A DNA stretch of 64,000 bases from Betaproteobacteria bacterium HGW-Betaproteobacteria-22 (GTDB taxonomy: Bacteria; Pseudomonadota; Gammaproteobacteria; Burkholderiales; Methylophilaceae), in assembly GCA_002842285.1 (NCBI GenBank), contig PHCJ01000013.1, forward strand, positions 1-64,000, given 5' to 3'. Positions within the stretch are counted from its first letter, which is position 1. Every line of letters starts with the position of its first letter. The position numbers were made by a program, and so were the translations under genes. Shown piece by piece: positions 1 through 7,892 of this stretch. Below the pieces are notes generated by a model. That model was not told where the DNA came from and ran no database searches. It was given only the letters and a program-made list of their open reading frames with translations.

Positions 1-42
1 TGCAATTGTTAGTCGCCGCTATACAGCAGTATTTAAATATCG

Positions 43-77
43 CTCAGTTCAATCAGTTAGAAACTGCTTGAACTGAG
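43..77. repeat. Hairpin-forming inverted repeat downstream of hxlB
   Basis: Outer arms CTCAGTTCAA (43-52) and TTGAACTGAG (68-77) are perfect complements; inside them CAGTT (54-58) pairs with AACTG (62-66) around the loop AGA. It lies about 65 bases beyond the hxlB stop. There is no T-run in either direction, so it is not a classic intrinsic terminator; it may be a 3'-end stabilising or processing hairpin for the RuMP transcript. Confidence 0.5.
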
Positions 78-140
78 TTGTTCAGGTTCGACTAATTAAG
101 CCTGTAAATTGCGACTATTCCATTGTCATCAATCTGGCAA

Positions 141-680
141 TTACTCAAGATTCGCGTGAATAGCGCGCATGCCTTCTTCAGTGAGCCCTTTGGCAAAAAT
201 CAAATCAGCAATCGTTGCTTCCAGGAAAATCAATGTTGAAAGTTCAAACTGTGAACCCATAGGCATGCCTTTTGTCAACGGGAAACTGTTGTCATTACCG
301 ATTTGAATCACCAAGTCTGCGGCATCAGCCATCGGTGATGATTTCTTCATTGAAATCACCGCCAGTTTAGCACCCACAGATTTTGCCTTTTTCACAAATG
401 GCAATAATGTTTCTGTGCCGCCAGAGCCTGAAACCAGAATCAATAAATCGCCCGCTTTAATTGCTGGGGTAACCACTTCACCGACCATGCTCACATTGTA
501 GCCGGCGTGTACTAAACGCATTGCGAAGAAACGTGAAACCAGCAACGAACGGCCAGCACCACCAATAAATGTACGGCCAGCTTCTTCAACCAGTTTTAAA
601 AGCTCAGCTGATTTAGAATTATCTGTTTCTGCCAAGATACTGGTTAATTTGTCTAGAATTAATTTTTGACTACTGCTCAT
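141..680 (-). CDS. hxlB: 6-phospho-3-hexuloisomerase (Phi)
   Basis: Converts D-arabino-3-hexulose 6-phosphate to fructose 6-phosphate, the second RuMP step of formaldehyde fixation in the cytoplasm. The 179-residue protein is a single SIS sugar-isomerase domain: GGAGRS near residues 40-45, the sugar-phosphate loop SGSGGTE at about 84-90, and a C-terminal helix rich in acidic residues, as in the family. The ATG follows an AGGAGA ribosome-binding site. It lies 254 bases downstream of hxlA on the same strand, but a terminator and a MITE-like element lie between them, so it may have its own promoter. Family and context agree; the identification is secure. Confidence 0.95.
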   Translation of the reverse strand: MSSSQKLILDKLTSILAETDNSKSAELLKLVEEAGRTFIGGAGRSLLVSRFFAMRLVHAGYNVSMVGEVVTPAIKAGDLLILVSGSGGTETLLPFVKKAKSVGAKLAVISMKKSSPMADAADLVIQIGNDNSFPLTKGMPMGSQFELSTLIFLEATIADLIFAKGLTEEGMRAIHANLE

Positions 681-690
681 GATGTCTCCT

Positions 691-724
691 TATTTAATCT
701 AATACTTTATTTAATCTAATACTT
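691..724. repeat. 17-bp tandem duplication
   Basis: The unit TATTTAATCTAATACTT occurs twice head to tail (691-707 and 708-724), directly upstream of the hxlB ribosome-binding site. It is A+T rich and may add or duplicate a promoter -10 region for hxlB; no function is shown. Confidence 0.8.
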
Positions 725-728
725 TTTA

Positions 729-845
729 ATAAACCAGATTTTCCATTAGGCAATTTTACATCTATTTGAATGTCAACTTGCCAACTTGTTTGGTTTTAGT
801 GTTGATTGTCAGCCGAAGGCAAGTCCTAATGGAAAATATGGGATA
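729..845 (-). mobile_element. MITE-like element, copy A (short form)
   Basis: Terminal inverted repeats of about 20 bases: ATTTTCCATTAGG near 737-750 and its complement CCTAATGGAAAAT near 826-838. Read on the minus strand it matches the other three copies (5.2, 21.8 and 57.3 kb): CGGCTGA-AATCAACACTAAA, then AACAAGTTGGCAAGT, ending GCCTAATGGAAAATCTGG. It lacks the internal TGTTGCTAAAAATGGCAAC segment of the longer copies. There is no coding capacity. It sits between hxlA and hxlB. Confidence 0.75.
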
Positions 846-860
846 AAAATTAGTATATAA

Positions 861-895
861 AAAAATCCCGACCCATTGCTGAGTCAGGATTTTTA
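861..895 (-). terminator. Rho-independent terminator after hxlA
   Basis: On the minus strand AAAAATCCTGAC pairs with GTCGGGATTTTT around a short loop and runs into a T tract. It lies 40 bases beyond the hxlA stop, so much of the hxlA message should end before hxlB. Confidence 0.75.
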
Positions 896-902
896 TTCGC
901 TC

Positions 903-926
903 ATTTCAATAACTGCTTATTGAAAT
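903..926 (-). repeat. Perfect stem-loop just after the hxlA stop codon
   Basis: ATTTCAATAA (903-912) and TTATTGAAAT (917-926) form a perfect 10-bp stem with loop CTGC, 8 bases after the hxlA stop and just before the terminator. A stem placed here could protect the 3' end of the hxlA mRNA; that role is inference. Confidence 0.6.
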
Positions 927-934
927 AGGTTAAA

Positions 935-1567
935 TTAACCGTGAACGATAGCTGTGATTTCTGCAGCAGCAGCAGCTGGGTCAGCAGCGCCGTAGATAGC
1001 AGCACCAGCAACAACGATTGTTGCGCCAGCGTCAACTACTTGTTTAGCTGTAGCAGCTTTAACGCCACCAGCAACTGAGATTTCAACGCCTAAGTTCAAA
1101 CCAGCAACTAAAGCCAAATCAGCGAATGGTGTTTGACCAGCAGCTTGTTGGTCCAAACCAGTATGAACGCCAATGATGTGTGCGCCAGCAGCAGCAACTG
1201 CTTTGGTCACAGCAGCTTTGTCAGCCACGTTGATCAAGTCAACTTGTGCTTTTTTGCCGTATTTGTTAGCAACATCGATTACACCTTTGATAGTACCAAT
1301 ATCAGAAATACCCAATACAGTAACGATGTCAGCACCAGCTTTGAAGAATGGCTCAGCTTCGTAGAAACCAGCGTCAGCTGTTTTCAAGTCAACCAAGATT
1401 TTGTTGTTTGGGAATTTAGCGCGCAATGTTTCAAGCAATTTGATACCGTTGTGCTTGATGCATGGTGTACCGATTTCCAAAATGTCCACGTGTGGAGCAA
1501 CTGTAGTTGCTAAAGCAACTGTTGCGTCAAAATCTAATGAATCTAGTGCCATTTGGGTTAATGCCAT
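935..1567 (-). CDS. hxlA: 3-hexulose-6-phosphate synthase (Hps)
   Basis: Condenses formaldehyde with ribulose 5-phosphate to hexulose 6-phosphate, the entry reaction of the RuMP cycle. The 210-residue protein is an orotidine-decarboxylase-type TIM barrel: EIGTP near residue 31, DLKTAD at about 60-65 (the metal and substrate motif of the Hps/KGPDC family), VDLINV, GVHTG, and the phosphate loops VAGGV and GAAIYG at the C-terminus. The start ATG follows CGGAG at a good distance. The protein is strongly enriched in GCA/GCT alanine codons, as expected of a very abundant enzyme. Transaldolase is the upstream neighbour. Secure assignment. Confidence 0.97.
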   Translation of the reverse strand: MALTQMALDSLDFDATVALATTVAPHVDILEIGTPCIKHNGIKLLETLRAKFPNNKILVDLKTADAGFYEAEPFFKAGADIVTVLGISDIGTIKGVIDVANKYGKKAQVDLINVADKAAVTKAVAAAGAHIIGVHTGLDQQAAGQTPFADLALVAGLNLGVEISVAGGVKAATAKQVVDAGATIVVAGAAIYGAADPAAAAAEITAIVHG

Positions 1568-1680
1568 GGTGTTTTCTCCGATTAATAATTTTTCAAGTTA
1601 CTACTTTTATTGCTTATTTGCATGGAACTCAATTAACAGCTTGCACTGTTAAAATTAAGTTTCATAATTCAAATTCAGTA

Positions 1681-1698
1681 AGTGCTAAATTTAGCGCT
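1681..1698. promoter_or_regulatory. Near-perfect 18-bp palindrome upstream of hxlA
   Basis: AGTGCTAAA followed by TTTAGCGCT forms an inverted repeat with one mismatched pair, about 115-130 bases before the hxlA ATG. Nearer the gene, on the minus strand, TTGAGT and TAAAAG are spaced by 17 bases (about 1610-1638), a plausible but weak sigma70 promoter. The palindrome could be a regulator site; no regulator is identified. Confidence 0.35.
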
Positions 1699-1817
1699 AT
1701 AAAAACTGGACACTTATAGTAAATGCCCAGCCGTCATATGTCAATTATAAAGCGACTAAATTAAGCTTTTATTACAAAATTCTTCTAATTAAAGACCTTA
1801 AATTTAAAGACCTGAAA

Positions 1818-2771
1818 TTAAAGCTTCTCGCTCAACGCTGCTTCAAGTTTGTTTTGGTCTACAACAAAACCGCGAATACCTTCTGCAAGTTTCTCTGTCG
1901 CCATTGGGTCCTGATTTAACTCAAAACGGAACTCTGCTTCAGTCATTTTTGCTGGCGGTGTTTTAGTTGCGCCATTATCTTTCAGCACTTGCACCAATGT
2001 GCCTTCAGTTGCTGCCAGGTCTTGCAAGAGATTTGGTGACACAGTGAGTCGATCACAACCAGCCAAAGCGATCAACTCACCGGTGTTACGGAATGAAGCG
2101 CCCATTACCACGGTTTTGTAGCCATGCTCTTTGTAATATTGGTAGATAGCGCGTACTGAAACAACGCCTGGATCAGTTTCCTGCGTGTATTCTGTACCTG
2201 GGTTTTTCGCTTTGTACCAGTCAAGGATACGGCCCACAAACGGTGAAATCAGGAATACGCCAGCTTCAGCACACGCACGTGCCTGGCCAAAGCCGAATAA
2301 CAATGTCAGATTACATTGGATGCCTTCTTTTTCAAGAATTTCACCCGCTTTGATGCCTTCCCATGTTGACGCCAACTTGATTAGCACTCGGTCTTTGCTT
2401 ACACCTGACTCTTCGTACAGTTTGATCAATTTTCGGCCTTTAGCCACCATTGCGTCAAGATTGAAAGACAAACGCGCATCTACTTCAGTTGAGATGCGGC
2501 CCGGCACTTCTTTGGTAATTTCCGTACCGATTAACACTGCCAATTTGTCAGCAGCATTATCAATTTGCTCAGCTTTAGTGCCGCCTTGTGCTTTTGCGTA
2601 GGCAATCGCCTCTTCAATCAATGGTGCGTATTGCGGCAATTGGCTTGCTTTTAAAACCAATGATGGGTTAGTAGTTGCATCAACAGGTTTCACTGCTTTA
2701 ATCGCCTCAACATCACCAGTATCTGCCACGATAGTGGTCATCGCTTTTAACTGCTCTAATAAATTAGCCAT
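1818..2771 (-). CDS. tal: Transaldolase
   Basis: Transfers a dihydroxyacetone unit between sugar phosphates; in RuMP methylotrophs it regenerates ribulose 5-phosphate, the formaldehyde acceptor. It has 317 residues, the same length as the E. coli TalB type. Asp17, the TTNPS motif (residues 33-37) and the Schiff-base lysine Lys132 in IKLAST are present, followed by CNLTLLF and the [10 protein letters not shown] segment. A textbook AGGAGG precedes the ATG. It lies upstream of hxlA on the same strand, so the three RuMP genes are clustered. Secure assignment. Confidence 0.97.
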   Translation of the reverse strand: MANLLEQLKAMTTIVADTGDVEAIKAVKPVDATTNPSLVLKASQLPQYAPLIEEAIAYAKAQGGTKAEQIDNAADKLAVLIGTEITKEVPGRISTEVDARLSFNLDAMVAKGRKLIKLYEESGVSKDRVLIKLASTWEGIKAGEILEKEGIQCNLTLLFGFGQARACAEAGVFLISPFVGRILDWYKAKNPGTEYTQETDPGVVSVRAIYQYYKEHGYKTVVMGASFRNTGELIALAGCDRLTVSPNLLQDLAATEGTLVQVLKDNGATKTPPAKMTEAEFRFELNQDPMATEKLAEGIRGFVVDQNKLEAALSEKL

Positions 2772-2828
2772 TACTGCCTCCTAAAAGTTTATGTTTAATA
2801 CATCAATCTGTACAAAATCAAGCTCAAC

Positions 2829-2834
2829 ATTATA
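2829..2834 (-). promoter_or_regulatory. Candidate -10 box for tal
   Basis: Reads TATAAT on the minus strand, about 58 bases before the tal ATG and just outside the histidine kinase stop. The -35 position (near 2852-2857) is only TTTTAA, so strength or activator dependence is uncertain. Confidence 0.4.
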
Positions 2835-2857
2835 TCTTATTATTACGCTCTTTAAAA

Positions 2858-4147
2858 TCAAATACTGTCACTAAACATCGCAGGAATGAGTGCGCGTCTT
2901 TCGTTATCTACCGGATTATTAATTTTTCTGCGCTCCAGTGGAAGTGTAATGATAAATGTAGCACCACGACCCTCTTCACTTTGCGCGACTACTGTACCAC
3001 GGTGTTTTCTGAGCGTCACATTCACAAAATATAAACCCAGACCACTCCCCTCCTGCGCCTGGTGCTCACCGTCGGCGCGGCTGAATCTTTTAAAAATCTT
3101 GGTGACTTTCTTTGCGGGGATACCTGGCCCCTGATCAATCACTTTAAGTGTGAGCGACTGCGCATCGCTTGTCATCAAGACCTTTACTTCACTTTGGTCT
3201 GGGGAATATTTCACTGCATTTAATAACACATTAGAAACAGCCCTCAGCAAAAGACCAAAATCTCCCCTCACCCACAACGGATCTTCAGGGAGTTGCGTGC
3301 TAAGTTGTAGCTGCTTAGCCAGTGCAATTTCATAAACATCATCAACGGCTTGCTGAGTCAAGCTGACCATATCAAGTTCCTGAAACTTATTCACATTGAC
3401 CATCTCTGCGCGTGACGCTTGCAGGAAACCTTCAGCCATGGCGTGAGCACGCGTAATCATCCGCTCCATGCGCTCTGTATATTTATTATTCTCGAACTTA
3501 TCCAGCAACAGCATCGCGGCACCGAGGGGCGCGCGAATGTCGTGCGATATAAAGGTGAGGGTATCACTCCTGCTTTTATGCAAATCACGCAAGTGCTTTG
3601 CAGTGAGTTGGACTCTAGAAATTCGGTACTGCAGGGGATCTTCATTTACCACACCCACCTCTTCTTCCTGCTCCATCCCCAATGCTGCCAGCTCATCGCG
3701 CAGGTTTTGCAGCTCCCTATCTAAAAACAATTGTGCAGAATCCAATCTGCGCCATCTCCACACGGGATAGGCGAGCAATATCGCCAACAAAGCGCCTGAT
3801 GGTCTAACCCATAAGCGGAACAACACCGCGCCAGCATATACAATGAAAATGACAGCGATTAAATACAGAAAATTTACCATCAATGACTTGCATGGCGTCA
3901 ATTTCGGTAGCCACAACAACGGCAAGATCGCCAGCAACACACTTGTAGCGATTGTCACTGGCAAAGATACCAAACGCACTACGCTGTCGGAGGCTTCCTC
4001 ATAGTGCAACCACTGCATTCCCTCATAAATTAGGCGATCAACGCCCGTGAATACGCCACTCGATGAGAACAATGCCGATAGCAGTATCAGAACGATGGTA
4101 GTGAAAATTTTATCATTAAGCCGCATAGCGCTTACAAACATATTCAT
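2858..4147 (-). CDS. Membrane sensor histidine kinase
   Basis: Autophosphorylating sensor of a two-component pair. In 429 residues: an N-terminal membrane region with about four hydrophobic segments (roughly 13-31, 62-80, 92-110, 118-130), a short coiled linker, the H-box SHDIRAPLG with phospho-acceptor His202, and an ATPase domain with the N-box around Asn310, DQGPGIP and the G-box EGSGLGLYF. The membrane linker motif (YPVWRWRRL followed by FLDREL) is what follows a CHASE2 domain in CHASE2 kinases, yet there is no large periplasmic sensor here, so this looks like a CHASE2-kinase core that lost its input domain. Its likely partner is the OmpR-type regulator 140 bases upstream. The stimulus is unknown. 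Confidence 0.85.
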   Translation of the reverse strand: MNMFVSAMRLNDKIFTTIVLILLSALFSSSGVFTGVDRLIYEGMQWLHYEEASDSVVRLVSLPVTIATSVLLAILPLLWLPKLTPCKSLMVNFLYLIAVIFIVYAGAVLFRLWVRPSGALLAILLAYPVWRWRRLDSAQLFLDRELQNLRDELAALGMEQEEEVGVVNEDPLQYRISRVQLTAKHLRDLHKSRSDTLTFISHDIRAPLGAAMLLLDKFENNKYTERMERMITRAHAMAEGFLQASRAEMVNVNKFQELDMVSLTQQAVDDVYEIALAKQLQLSTQLPEDPLWVRGDFGLLLRAVSNVLLNAVKYSPDQSEVKVLMTSDAQSLTLKVIDQGPGIPAKKVTKIFKRFSRADGEHQAQEGSGLGLYFVNVTLRKHRGTVVAQSEEGRGATFIITLPLERRKINNPVDNERRALIPAMFSDSI

Positions 4148-4287
4148 TCACATTTCCTATGCAGATTTTACCTGACATCTTAATTGCGCATTCTATTTTC
4201 AGATACTTTGATCTTAGATACAAACTCGCTTTGATGCGACCTCGTGTCTGCATAGTGAGCCATTTGCTCGCGCGCGCATATATCGCT

Positions 4288-4974
4288 TCAGCGATTGCGC
4301 TCTAAACGATAGCCCTGCTGATAAATAGACGTTAACTTCCAGCCATTTTCGGGGACAAGCTTTAATTTAGAACGAAGGTGACTGACGTGCACATCAACCT
4401 TACGCGTTTCCAATTCCGAGACAGCTCCCCAAACCACGTTCATCAAATGCGTTCTTGACAATAGCACCCCTTCATTTTTAAAAAAATAAAGCGCCAGATC
4501 AAACTCTTTATCTGTCAGCTTAACCTCTTCTCCCGCAAGGGTGACCACTCTCGATCTAGTGTCCAGTTTTAATGCGCCATACTCATAGCACGCTTCAACC
4601 TGTGACTGACTGGCAACACGCCGTAGCAGGGCATTGACACGTGCCATCAACATCGCCCGACTGGCTGGCTTGACAACGTAATCATCGGCACCGGCTTCCA
4701 TCACACGCACAATATCGTCTTCTTCAGAACGGCCTGTAAAAAATATAATCGGTGGAAGCTTGTTTGACCTTAACCTAACGCTCACCATGACATCTGGCCC
4801 TTCCATATCAGGCAATGCCCAATCAAAGATGAAAAGATCATACTGCAGGTTCGGAAACTCTTTTAAAAAATCCAGACCGGTTTCAAAGTGGTCCACTTCA
4901 AAGTGCGCTTCTTCTAACCATTCGATAACAGTTTCAGCAAAGGCTAAATCATCTTCTAACAAGGCTATTTTCAT
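4288..4974 (-). CDS. OmpR-family response regulator
   Basis: A DNA-binding transcription regulator of 228 residues. The receiver domain has the acidic pair at 8-9, phospho-acceptor Asp51 in FIFDWALPDMEG, and the lysine in DDYVVKPAS near residue 102. The C-terminal winged helix-turn-helix includes LTDKEFDLALYFFKN and VDVHVSHLRSKL. It is transcribed ahead of the sensor kinase, and the pair lies immediately upstream of the RuMP genes; control of those genes is possible but the sequence does not show it. The 140-base gap to the kinase is long for a co-translated pair. Confidence 0.88.
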   Translation of the reverse strand: MKIALLEDDLAFAETVIEWLEEAHFEVDHFETGLDFLKEFPNLQYDLFIFDWALPDMEGPDVMVSVRLRSNKLPPIIFFTGRSEEDDIVRVMEAGADDYVVKPASRAMLMARVNALLRRVASQSQVEACYEYGALKLDTRSRVVTLAGEEVKLTDKEFDLALYFFKNEGVLLSRTHLMNVVWGAVSELETRKVDVHVSHLRSKLKLVPENGWKLTSIYQQGYRLERNR

Positions 4975-5228
4975 CTTGATCCATGTTCCGCAGAATTAAT
5001 GCATGCTCACGCTGTTGAAATTACATTCATCAAAACCTATCGAGCTGGCCAACCATGGCCAAGGCGTGCTCAACCCATGAGAGGTCTTTGTAAAAGCGCA
5101 TCTCGTATAGTATTGCATGACATTGTAACGATTTAATCCAACCTCACCAACCTAAACTAAAGCGTTTTTATAGATAAGGACTCACGAAAATAAATCACTT
5201 ACTTTCGTTCCGAACACGGATAGTGATC
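4975..5228. other. Intergenic region without a recognised gene
   Basis: Leader of the response regulator gene followed by unassigned sequence up to the MITE-like copy B. No plausible ORF, RNA gene or clear promoter is seen. Confidence 0.6.
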
Positions 5229-5400
5229 TTTTAACCCAGATTTTCCATTAAGACTCGGCAGCGGCAGATAATCAACACTAAAAGCCAACAAGTTGGCAAG
5301 TGCTGCTAAAAATGGCAACACCGCACAGTTTAATGAGCAAGTTGACATGCAAGTAGATGTCAAGTGGATGTGAAATCGCCTAATAATGGAATGGACGCCC
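5229..5400 (+). mobile_element. MITE-like element, copy B
   Basis: Left end TTAACCCAGATTTTCCATTA (5231-5250), then CGGCAGATAATCAACACTAAA, AACAAGTTGGCAAGTG, TGCTAAAAATGGCAACACC, and GTAGATGT...TGAAATCGCC, in the same order as copy D at 57.3 kb. The right end is diverged (TAATAATGGAATGG) but matches the left end of copy C (CCATTCCATTATTA), so two terminal variants exist. A 67-codon minus-strand ORF across it (5199-5402) is a by-product of the repeat. Confidence 0.8.
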
Positions 5401-5468
5401 ACTTCCTAAAACGGCATCAAAGTGCCAAAGTAATGGTTCTATAAACTACTTAACATCCAGAAGCATGC

Positions 5469-5828
5469 ATGATTGGCATGAAAGCCTGTGGCAGCGCTCA
5501 TCACTGGGCAAGGAAACTTGGTGAGTTCGGACATACGATCAAGCTAATGACAGCGCAATTCGTAAAGCCGTATGTGAAGACCAACAAGAACGACATGGCA
5601 GATGCAGAATCCATCCCCGGCATTGGCCCGATTGCCGCGAGTGCGATTGTAGCGACAGTAGGATCTGCGACGGAGTTCAAGAATGGCAGGCAACTGGCGG
5701 CGTGGATGGGGTTGGTGCCTCGGCAGTACGCCAGTGGTGGCAAACAGAATTGCTGGGCATCAGTAAGCGCGGTGATGCTTAATTTACGCACTTTGCTGAT
5801 TCACGGTGCGCGGGCAGTCATGAAATGA
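5469..5828 (+). pseudogene. Decayed IS110-family transposase (internally deleted)
   Basis: The N-terminal half matches the DEDD/RuvC-like domain of IS110/IS1111 transposases (ACGSAHHWARKLGEFGH, FVKPYVKTNKND.ADAE) and the C-terminal half the Transposase_20 domain (IPGIGPIAASAIVATVG, FKNGRQLAAWMGLVPRQ, LRTLLIHGARAVM). The middle of about 150 residues is missing at the AES/IPG junction, and the first 50 or so residues and the C-terminal tail are also gone. Between KQN and LRTLLIHG the frame is shifted: the expected LLGISKRGDA reads in the +1 frame (about 5752-5783), so there are two compensating frameshifts. A dead element beside MITE copy B. Confidence 0.85.
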
Positions 5829-6103
5829 TGGCGAGAAAGGTCAGACTGTGAGTAACCTAACCAGTATTTTCCATCGCACCGAGAGTGCGTCTTAATGTTC
5901 TGGCCTTACTCAGCAAATTCCATCAGGGATAGAAGCAATGTGCTTCACATAAAATTATTTACACCCTCAAAATCCGGAGGGTTGGCTGCAGTCTTTGCCT
6001 ATTCAAAATCATCAAATGAAACCTTGGCGAATGTGGACATCCATGTATGGATAATTTGGGTTTGATCAAGGAAATACTTGTTCCGTGAATCCACTGGCGA
6101 CCG
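5829..6103. other. Intergenic region, possible IS scar
   Basis: No gene is seen. A small inverted repeat (ACCCTC/GAGGGT, 5963-5982) is present. Part may be the eroded 3' end of the IS110 element; this cannot be established by eye. Confidence 0.4.
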
Positions 6104-6943
6104 CTACATGTTCGCTACAAATAGCGTTGCCACCACCAAGTCCGCACTGGTTCCCGGATTAATTCCGCGCTGTTTGAGCGAATGATCCCAGTCTAGCAGA
6201 CGTTTCTGAATAAGTTTGGGATTATCAAAAGTCCAGTAGTCTGCCTCAAAACCAAGCGCCTCATCCATCAGCTGTTGTGCAACGAGCACTCCATGCTTTC
6301 TGACTACATGCGTATCCGGATGCAATGTTAAAAAAGCGAGATAAAGCGCTGTGGTTGCCCAGGCAGCGTTTTGCCATTTATTCATAGCTGCTTTATATCT
6401 TGTTAAGCCAAATTCCAGCACATCATTGAATTGGTTAGCATATTGCCAGGCTATACGATCTTTCTGCTGTGCGTAACGCATCATTTCCAGCAGGCCAATC
6501 TTCACGTCATCGCGTACATCATGCGCAACCGCATATCCCAGTCCGCCGGGATTAGCCATTAAAATCGACTGTGCGACCAATGAGGCGTCGCGGCTATCCA
6601 ACTGTGACAAAGTATGGCTTAATGCAGTCTGCAAATCCTGCCTCTCGCTACGCACCAGTTCAGCATGCGCTAAAGGGGCGCATAGCAACAGCAATCCCAG
6701 ATTTGTATTTTGACCTACCGCATTCTTTGTCGCCCGCACTGCATAAAAAACACGTTCACCTACTGTGTAGTCAGGCGTCACAATGACATTTGCAGTCACA
6801 TCTGCACTTTTAATGAAATCATGCACAGTCATGCCATGACCATCGGCAAACACATGCACATTACCAGGCTTAATCGCCTGCAACTCAGCCATGCATGCTG
6901 ATTGATAAGCTACCGCCAAACCCCTGGTAAAGTCTTGCTTCAT
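6104..6943 (-). CDS. CitG-like triphosphoribosyl-dephospho-CoA synthase family protein of the H4MPT cluster
   Basis: A 279-residue member of the CitG/MdcB family, whose founding members make triphosphoribosyl-dephospho-CoA. In C1-metabolising bacteria a divergent relative is always found with H4MPT genes and is needed for cofactor synthesis; I believe it corresponds to the gene called orf7 in Methylobacterium extorquens, from memory. Seen here: AIKPGNVHVFADGHGM near residue 24 (the family's KPGNV-H motif), TKNAVGQNTNLGLLLLCAPLA, and NPGGLG. It overlaps the upstream ATP-grasp gene by 4 bases, implying translational coupling. The exact reaction is unknown. Confidence 0.8.
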   Translation of the reverse strand: MKQDFTRGLAVAYQSACMAELQAIKPGNVHVFADGHGMTVHDFIKSADVTANVIVTPDYTVGERVFYAVRATKNAVGQNTNLGLLLLCAPLAHAELVRSERQDLQTALSHTLSQLDSRDASLVAQSILMANPGGLGYAVAHDVRDDVKIGLLEMMRYAQQKDRIAWQYANQFNDVLEFGLTRYKAAMNKWQNAAWATTALYLAFLTLHPDTHVVRKHGVLVAQQLMDEALGFEADYWTFDNPKLIQKRLLDWDHSLKQRGINPGTSADLVVATLFVANM

Positions 6944-7833
6944 GACCTGACCTCCACCAGTTTGCTTAGAAAGTCATCAACCAGCATTTCGGCAATATTG
7001 CACGTTGTAACACTCTGCAAGCCACGCCAAGCCGGAATACTATTGACCTCCAGCACGGAGTAGGTGCCATCTTTTGCGCGAATAATATCAATACCACAGT
7101 AATCAATATCCACCGCTTTTGCAGCAGCCAAAGCAAGTGTAGCCATTGGTTTATCAGGTATAACAAACTCACACCGCCCACCTGCCGCCACGTTGTTGAC
7201 AAAACCATCGCCAAGCCTGCGCATTGCTGCTACCACCTGGTTCCCAATCACAAACACGCGATAATCATGGGAGATATCAGCTGATTCAATATACTGCTGC
7301 AGATAATAAACACCATCAACATATTGTTGCATAGGCACGGGTAGCGGCTCATGCACCAGCAGTTTACGCACCCCCTGCCCTTGTGAGCCGAATAATGGCT
7401 TCATCACCAGTTGCATGTTGTTTTGTAAAGCCCGCTCACGTATCAATGCAATTTGCGCTCTGGATTCACACACCCATGTTGCCGGCGTTGCCACTTCGTG
7501 CCTGCGCAGCAAAAAGCTGGTCATTGCCTTATCGACCGTACGTTCTATCGCCCTTACATCGTTATAAATGCGCACTCCAACACTGCTTAGCATATGCAAT
7601 ATATTCAAGCGGGTAATCACTTGCGGCAAAGTGCCGCCAGCTACCCCTCGAACAAAAGCTGCGGGGGGGGCACATTCAAAACCAGGAATAACGATACTTG
7701 GCTTGGGCAGCGACAGATCAATCACACAGTCCTGCAGTGACACAAACGATGCGTCAACGCCACGTTTGGCAAAAGCCAACTTTAGCTGGGCACCTTGCCA
7801 GCCTGGCTCGTCTGTAAAAATAGGGAGTTTCAA
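6940..7833 (-). CDS. RimK-type ATP-grasp ligase of the H4MPT cluster
   Basis: A 297-residue ATP-grasp ligase of the RimK/MptN type, in which ATP activates a carboxylate for amide-bond formation. Visible elements: a lysine-bearing segment VMKPLFGSQGQGV, the region DYRVFVIGNQVVAAMRR, and the metal site with DIDYCGIDIIRAKDG and LEVNSIPAWRGLQ. By position (after mch, before the CitG-like gene) it is probably the gene known as orf5 in methylotrophs; a glutamate-adding role in methanopterin synthesis is inference from the archaeal relative. A run of eight C on the coding strand encodes the APPAAF segment (about 7661-7670) and could be slippage prone. Confidence 0.82.
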   Translation of the reverse strand: MKLPIFTDEPGWQGAQLKLAFAKRGVDASFVSLQDCVIDLSLPKPSIVIPGFECAPPAAFVRGVAGGTLPQVITRLNILHMLSSVGVRIYNDVRAIERTVDKAMTSFLLRRHEVATPATWVCESRAQIALIRERALQNNMQLVMKPLFGSQGQGVRKLLVHEPLPVPMQQYVDGVYYLQQYIESADISHDYRVFVIGNQVVAAMRRLGDGFVNNVAAGGRCEFVIPDKPMATLALAAAKAVDIDYCGIDIIRAKDGTYSVLEVNSIPAWRGLQSVTTCNIAEMLVDDFLSKLVEVRS

Positions 7834-7892
7834 ACGAAAATAAACCCTGGAATTTTTTAACGCGCTTTGAAAAACAATTAAATATTACGGCG

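Noticed and set aside
84-108. tRNA-like GGTTCGACT motif
   Set aside because: No acceptor, D or anticodon stems can be built around it.
1133-1719. Plus-strand ORFs antisense to hxlA
   Set aside because: They mirror the strongly biased codons of hxlA and have no start context.
3419-3770. Plus-strand ORFs antisense to the histidine kinase
   Set aside because: Overlap the conserved kinase domains on the other strand; no recognisable product.
5199-5402. 67-codon minus-strand ORF
   Set aside because: It lies almost wholly inside MITE-like copy B; no ribosome-binding site and the translation has no family resemblance.
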